In this document: positions 15,306-18,405 of the stretch, piece by piece | Layout of the letters: the number at the start of each line of letters is the position of its first letter | Numbering within the stretch: position 1 is the first letter of the stretch | Origin: JANYCO01 sp031416415 | GTDB lineage: Bacteria; Bacteroidota; Bacteroidia; Cytophagales; Cytophagaceae | Assembly (NCBI GenBank): GCA_031416415.1 | Contig: JANOTP010000170.1 | Coordinates: 1 to 18,405 of the forward strand | Length of the DNA stretch: 18,405 nt | Direction: 5' to 3' | Notes under the pieces: generated by a model | Seen by the model: the letters and a program-made list of their open reading frames with translations, nothing else | What the model was told of the DNA's origin: nothing | Database searches by the model: none | Position numbers and translations under genes: made by a program

Positions 15306-15725
15306 CTAACTCATCAAAGCCTCCTCCAATGTTTCCGCGTACCTGATATCCATTTTATTATAATTTTTTTCAGGATGGTTTTTGTTGATTTTGTCCCTCC
15401 CGATCTTAACGCTATATCGAAAAATCTCATCTTTAGGCAAAATTTTGATGTGGGTACTTAGCCCGATATCAAACATTTTTTCTTTCCACTCAATAAAATA
15501 CCATTCCATAGAAGGTTGGTGAAAAACAGTTAGTTTTGTTTTATCAAATATAAGTTTCTTTAACTTTTTTTTGTCAGCCAATTCACCAATAAAAATAAAC
15601 ACTTCCTTAAAAGATTCAAAGGGTATGTAATTGGAAATGGCCTGTACAACAGCAGTGTCTGCGTCATTATTTACCGTATACACGATGGCGTGTTTAAATT
15701 GCTTTTCTATTGTTAAATTTTCCAT
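15306..15725 (-). CDS. STAS/SpoIIAA-like hypothetical protein
   Basis: The product has 139 residues. Alternating strands and helices (HAIVYTVNNDADTAVVQAIS, FKEVFIFIGELADKKKLKKL, IFDKTKLTVFHQPSMEWYF, IKILPKDEIFRYSVKIGRD, MDIRYAETLEEAL) suggest an alpha/beta fold of STAS or SpoIIAA type. The KKLIFDKTKL...F segment resembles the strand-turn region of that fold. There is no signal peptide and no catalytic motif. It diverges from a soluble histidine kinase with 102 bp between the two starts, so the two may be linked in signalling, for example as a switch or input protein. The fold assignment is by eye and tentative. Confidence 0.5.
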   Translation of the reverse strand: MENLTIEKQFKHAIVYTVNNDADTAVVQAISNYIPFESFKEVFIFIGELADKKKLKKLIFDKTKLTVFHQPSMEWYFIEWKEKMFDIGLSTHIKILPKDEIFRYSVKIGRDKINKNHPEKNYNKMDIRYAETLEEALMS

Positions 15726-15827
15726 TTATTTTGTGGTTTATTTCGTATTGGAACGTAAGAAAGCTGCATAAAGTTTGATGTTCCCAATATTAGATAGTGT
15801 GCATGAACAAAAAGCTATAGTAGAATC

Positions 15828-16682
15828 ATGAAAGAAGAGGAAATCAAAACCTTAATTGAACTATTGAATGAACGGACCTTGGCACTCATGGCCAGGGAGA
15901 GTGACCTTGCAGACAGAACCGAGGAAATAGCGGCCCAACAAGAAGAAATCACCGCTGCTATTGAAGAGGTCCAATCAAAAAACAAGGTTCTAGTCGAAAC
16001 TTTAGACCAACTCAAGGAGCGGAATCAAGAATTGGACGAAATCTTATATAGGTTTTCCCATGATCTTAGATCTCCGGTTATTTCTATTTTGGGGATACTT
16101 TATTTGTTAAAACATGAAAACCTTCCTATATCACTTCAAGATTATTTTTGGCATATCGAAGCAAAATCTATACAGATGGAAGAATTGCTCAATTCGGTAT
16201 CTGTATTGTCAAAAACAATTAAAAGCGATATTCAGTTTAGTGACTTTATAGTCGAAAATCAAATAAACCTCTGTATTAAAGAGTGTTCCAGCTTGCCCAA
16301 TTTTTCTAAGATAGAAATCAAAACCAGCCATTTAGGAAACCCTCAAATTCATTTTGACCGATTATTTACCAATATTATAGTTAAGAATTTATTGAGTAAT
16401 GCTATACTATACAGCGATTCTTCTGCACATGGCCACATCACCATAACTACACGATTGAATGACGAGTTTTTTGAAATAGAAATTACGGATGATGGCGAAG
16501 GGATTTCGGACCAAGTGAAAGATCATATTTTCAAAATGTTTTATAGAGGATCTGAAAAATCCACGGGTTCGGGTCTTGGCTTATATGTAGTAAAAAAAAT
16601 AGTAGAGCAGTTAAATGGCTCTATTGATTTCATTACAAACCAATCCTCTACAACTTTTACAGTGAAATTTAACTTAAATTAA
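15828..16682 (+). CDS. Soluble sensor histidine kinase
   Basis: The product has 284 residues without transmembrane segments. Residues 1-75 are a charged coiled coil (EEIAAQQEEITAAIEEVQSK). The dimerisation/phosphoacceptor box FSHDLRSPV has His78, then come the second HisKA helix and a HATPase_c domain: N-box NLLSNAILYS (Asn187, Asn191), G1 DDGEGI (221-226), F-box FKMFYRG (235-241) and G2 GSGLGLY (247-253). All ATP-binding boxes are intact, so it should autophosphorylate on His78. No PAS, GAF or periplasmic sensor is present and no response regulator lies nearby, so input and output must come from partners. The divergent STAS-like protein is one candidate. This type of short cytoplasmic kinase is common in Bacteroidota. 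Confidence 0.93.
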   Translation: MKEEEIKTLIELLNERTLALMARESDLADRTEEIAAQQEEITAAIEEVQSKNKVLVETLDQLKERNQELDEILYRFSHDLRSPVISILGILYLLKHENLPISLQDYFWHIEAKSIQMEELLNSVSVLSKTIKSDIQFSDFIVENQINLCIKECSSLPNFSKIEIKTSHLGNPQIHFDRLFTNIIVKNLLSNAILYSDSSAHGHITITTRLNDEFFEIEITDDGEGISDQVKDHIFKMFYRGSEKSTGSGLGLYVVKKIVEQLNGSIDFITNQSSTTFTVKFNLN

Positions 16683-16692
16683 AACCCATGTT

Positions 16693-16710
16693 GGCGCGGA
16701 CATACGTGCC
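16693..16710. repeat. REP-like hairpin 3' of the histidine kinase gene
   Basis: GGCGCG-GACATA-CGTGCC forms a 6-bp stem with one G-T pair and is preceded by GTT. The context TGTTGGCGC...GTGCC parallels TGCTGGCGC...GTGCC of the units at 7912 and 8052, so this may be a distant member of the same kind of element. Confidence 0.45.
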
Positions 16711-16777
16711 CGTTATTAATACAATAGCATATTCGTTTGCTGCAAGAAGCTTCGCTTAAATGCTTAACTATACTGCT

Positions 16778-16803
16778 TTTAGATAAGTTAAGTACAACGG
16801 GGG
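16778..16803. repeat. Dispersed 26-bp repeat, copy 2
   Basis: It matches 13909-13934 at 24 of 26 bases (TTTAGATAAGTTAAG then TACAACGGGGG). It lies 95 nt after the histidine kinase stop, in a gap that otherwise holds only the REP-like hairpin and a terminator. Confidence 0.6.
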
Positions 16804-16920
16804 ATTTTATTTTTGCAAATAAAAAAATAGAGAAATTAAAAACTGATTTAATAAGACCCAGCTAAGTATTTTTTACTGTATGTATCTTTCTTATTTTCTA
16901 TTGTTTTTTAGAGTAAAAAA

Positions 16921-16947
16921 GGGCAGTAACTATTTTAGTTACTGCCC
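16921..16947. terminator. Bidirectional terminator between the kinase and the T9SS protein
   Basis: The perfect 10-bp stem GGGCAGTAAC / GTTACTGCCC has a 7-nt loop, with AAAAAA before and TTTT after. It therefore has a T-run on both strands. It serves the minus-strand secreted protein gene that ends at 16974 and can also stop plus-strand transcription from the kinase gene. Confidence 0.9.
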
Positions 16948-16973
16948 TTTTAAGTTATAATTAACTAATATCC

Positions 16974-17609
16974 TTAATTTAATTTCATTAGTTTCTTCAC
17001 CGATATTCCTTGTGAAGAATAAACATGTGCTAAATACATTCCAGGGGTTAACTCTTTCCCTATCTCAAAACTATCTGATGAGATATTTTCTGCTCTGTAT
17101 ACTTCTAGTCCATTTATGTCCATTAATACAATGGCATTAATAGTTTCTTGATTCTCTAACGTTAAAACAGTAGTCTGATCAAATGGTAAAGGACTTGCTT
17201 CTACTCTCAGTGATAGAGCTGCTGAGGCAGCACAACCACCAACCTTTACCAATAATGAATAAGACTTGTAATATGGATTTTTAGTATAATTAACGCCAGC
17301 AAACATTGCTGTACTTCCAGTTAAATATGAAGGAATTAGAACTGTCATTTCTTTATCGTTTCCTATTGTCTTTGTTGTCGTTGCTCCACTTGATGACCAC
17401 CAGCTGATGTTTGAAACTGGAATATTTTCTGTGGTAATAGTATATTTGTAACTCTTGCCTATTTCAACACAAAGGGGACCTTTGATACCAACCTTTCCAC
17501 CTCCACAAAGTGATGCATCTGTAATTGGTATCACACCTGTAGCTCCTCCTGCACAAACAGAACATACATCTTTTTTAGCAATTCCGTTAACTACACCAGC
17601 GCAATCCAA
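16974..17609 (-). pseudogene. C-terminal part of a secreted protein with T9SS sorting domain, cut off by a nonsense codon
   Basis: This frame is the exact continuation of the upstream gene after the TAA at 17619-17621. It could only be translated alone from a TTG at 17609. It begins with the Cys-rich linker LDCAGVVNGIAKKDVCSVCA, common in secreted Bacteroidota proteins, then an Ig-like region (about 50-130). Residues about 136-211 form a type A Por secretion tail (LPFDQTTVLTL, VLMDINGLEVYRAE, LTPGMYLAHVYSSQ, VKKLMKLN). That tail directs export by the Type IX system and attachment to the surface. Cut off from its signal peptide, it would be non-functional unless the stop is read through or is a sequence error. 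A bidirectional terminator follows 27 bp downstream. Confidence 0.75.
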
Positions 17610-17618
17610 ACAACTTGC

Positions 17619-18405
17619 TTATGTTTTGTTACAGCCGCAATTACCTGCTAAAAATTTAAGTGGATCTACAGGACAAGTATCACCAGAAACAGCAGCATAA
17701 CCTAGTGGTTGAGTACATGCAATAAGTTTAACTGTTGCATCTCCTTTCCCATCGCCATCAGCATCTGCATACCAAGTAGAACCAGTTGTAACCGTAATTA
17801 TTTTTGCAGCTGAAGTGGCTTTACAACCAGCACTATTTGTAACTTCTACTTTATAAGAACCTACTACTGTTGCGGTATGTGTTTCTGTAGTTGTTTCCAT
17901 TACCGTCGTTCCATTAAACCATTTATAAGAAACACCTTCACTTGCTATTAATAGCACTGATCCTCCATCGCAGAAACTTGTCACCGGAGCATTTATCGTT
18001 GCCGTTGGTAATGGAGTTACAGTAATTACTTTTGCAGCTGAAGTAGCTTTGCAGCCCGAAGAGTTTGTTACCTCTACTTTATAGGAACCTGCTGCTAATG
18101 CAGTATAGGTAGCGCCTATTCCAACTTGTGTTGTTCCGTTGAACCATTTATAAGACGCACCAGTACTTGCTGTCAATAACGCTGAACTGCCAGCACAGAA
18201 ACTTGTCACTGGAGCAGTTATCGTTGCCGTTGGTAATGGAGTTACAGTAATTACTTTTGCAGCTGAAGTAGCTTTGCAGCCCGAAAAGTTTGTTACCTCT
18301 ACTTTATAGGAACCTGCTGCTAATGCAGTATAGGTAGCGCCTATTCCAACTTGTGTTGTTCCGTTGAACCATTTATAAGACGCACCAGTACTTGCTGTCA
18401 ATAAC
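17619..18405 (-). CDS. Secreted repeat protein, N-terminus beyond right edge, ending at an in-frame TAA
   Basis: The frame is open to the right edge, so its start and signal peptide are missing. It encodes three Ig-like repeats of 75 residues (225 bp). Each has the pattern SFC-x-G-S/G-x-x-LL-x-AS-x-G-x-SYKWFNGTT ... GSYKVEVTN-x-x-GCKATSAAK-x-ITVT. A Ca-binding-like linker WYADADGDGKGD and the Cys-rich GDTCPVDPLKFLAGNCGC follow, then TAA at 17619-17621. The same frame resumes immediately (ASCLDCAG...), and the joint GNCGC...x-x-CLDCAG is typical of an uninterrupted protein. So the stop looks like a nonsense mutation in what was one gene reaching 16974. The role is probably adhesion or surface display. 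Confidence 0.8.
   Translation of the reverse strand, partial: LLTASTGASYKWFNGTTQVGIGATYTALAAGSYKVEVTNFSGCKATSAAKVITVTPLPTATITAPVTSFCAGSSALLTASTGASYKWFNGTTQVGIGATYTALAAGSYKVEVTNSSGCKATSAAKVITVTPLPTATINAPVTSFCDGGSVLLIASEGVSYKWFNGTTVMETTTETHTATVVGSYKVEVTNSAGCKATSAAKIITVTTGSTWYADADGDGKGDATVKLIACTQPLGYAAVSGDTCPVDPLKFLAGNCGCNKT
18001..18405. repeat. 225-bp coding repeats, nearly identical
   Basis: Positions 18001-18180 and 18226-18405 differ at a single base (18061 versus 18286), changing Ser to Phe in one repeat. The next repeat (about 17776-18000) is clearly diverged. So the first two arose by recent duplication or gene conversion, and the window stops inside the array. Confidence 0.9.

Noticed and set aside
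10995..17621. Alternative genetic code or stop-codon recoding, from the in-frame TGA and TAA
   Set aside because: The intact genes end normally at TAA or TAG (leuS at TAA), both types of stop appear only in already degraded frames, and no selenocysteine-type context is visible.

Overview
The window suggests a low-GC member of the Bacteroidota. The evidence is a C-terminal Type IX secretion (Por) sorting domain, a leucyl-tRNA synthetase with an insert before KMSKS of the kind seen in that phylum, no Shine-Dalgarno-like sites at start codons, and secreted beta-helix and repeat proteins. A Cytophagales-like relative is possible but not demonstrable from this sequence.

Layout. Positions 1-1830 (minus) hold the N-terminal 610 codons of a secreted parallel beta-helix protein that runs off the left edge. 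After a very AT-rich divergent intergenic region comes a probable plus-strand operon: leuS (2190-5105), a secreted Cys-containing protein of unknown function (5175-5936) and a DinB-fold protein (5944-6402). From 6434 to about 15078 lies an accessory region of isolated single genes, nearly all on the plus strand: a frameshifted gene, a GNAT-like acetyltransferase, a three-TM protein, a 500-aa protein with a C-terminal HEPN RNase-type motif, an SRPBCC-fold protein and a small lipoprotein. A chlorite-dismutase-family gene (minus), a two-TM small protein and a helical hypothetical protein, the last two each with its own terminator, sit in the middle. Positions 15306-16682 hold a divergent pair: a STAS/SpoIIAA-like protein (minus) and a soluble histidine kinase (plus). 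The right edge (16974-18405, minus) is a large secreted protein with near-identical Ig-like repeats and a T9SS sorting domain, interrupted by an in-frame TAA.

The most interesting structure is in the accessory region. Several genes are bracketed by a short motif GTTAG(C/G)... upstream and its reverse complement ...(G/C)CTAAC downstream. The match is perfect for the unit 11222-11706 (GTTAGGTG / CACCTAAC) and the unit 14509-15021 (GTTAGCACC / GGTGCTAAC), with imperfect versions at others. The downstream motif begins a foldable region that ends in the next GTTAG. This is the arrangement expected of integron gene cassettes with attC-like sites, here with no integrase in view. I infer a decayed, integrase-less cassette cluster. 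Interspersed are several REP/BIME-like palindromic families, a 42-bp-period tandem array and other dispersed repeats, so this locus looks like a collection point for mobile small DNA. The HEPN protein inside it is a plausible anti-phage (ApeA-like) effector.
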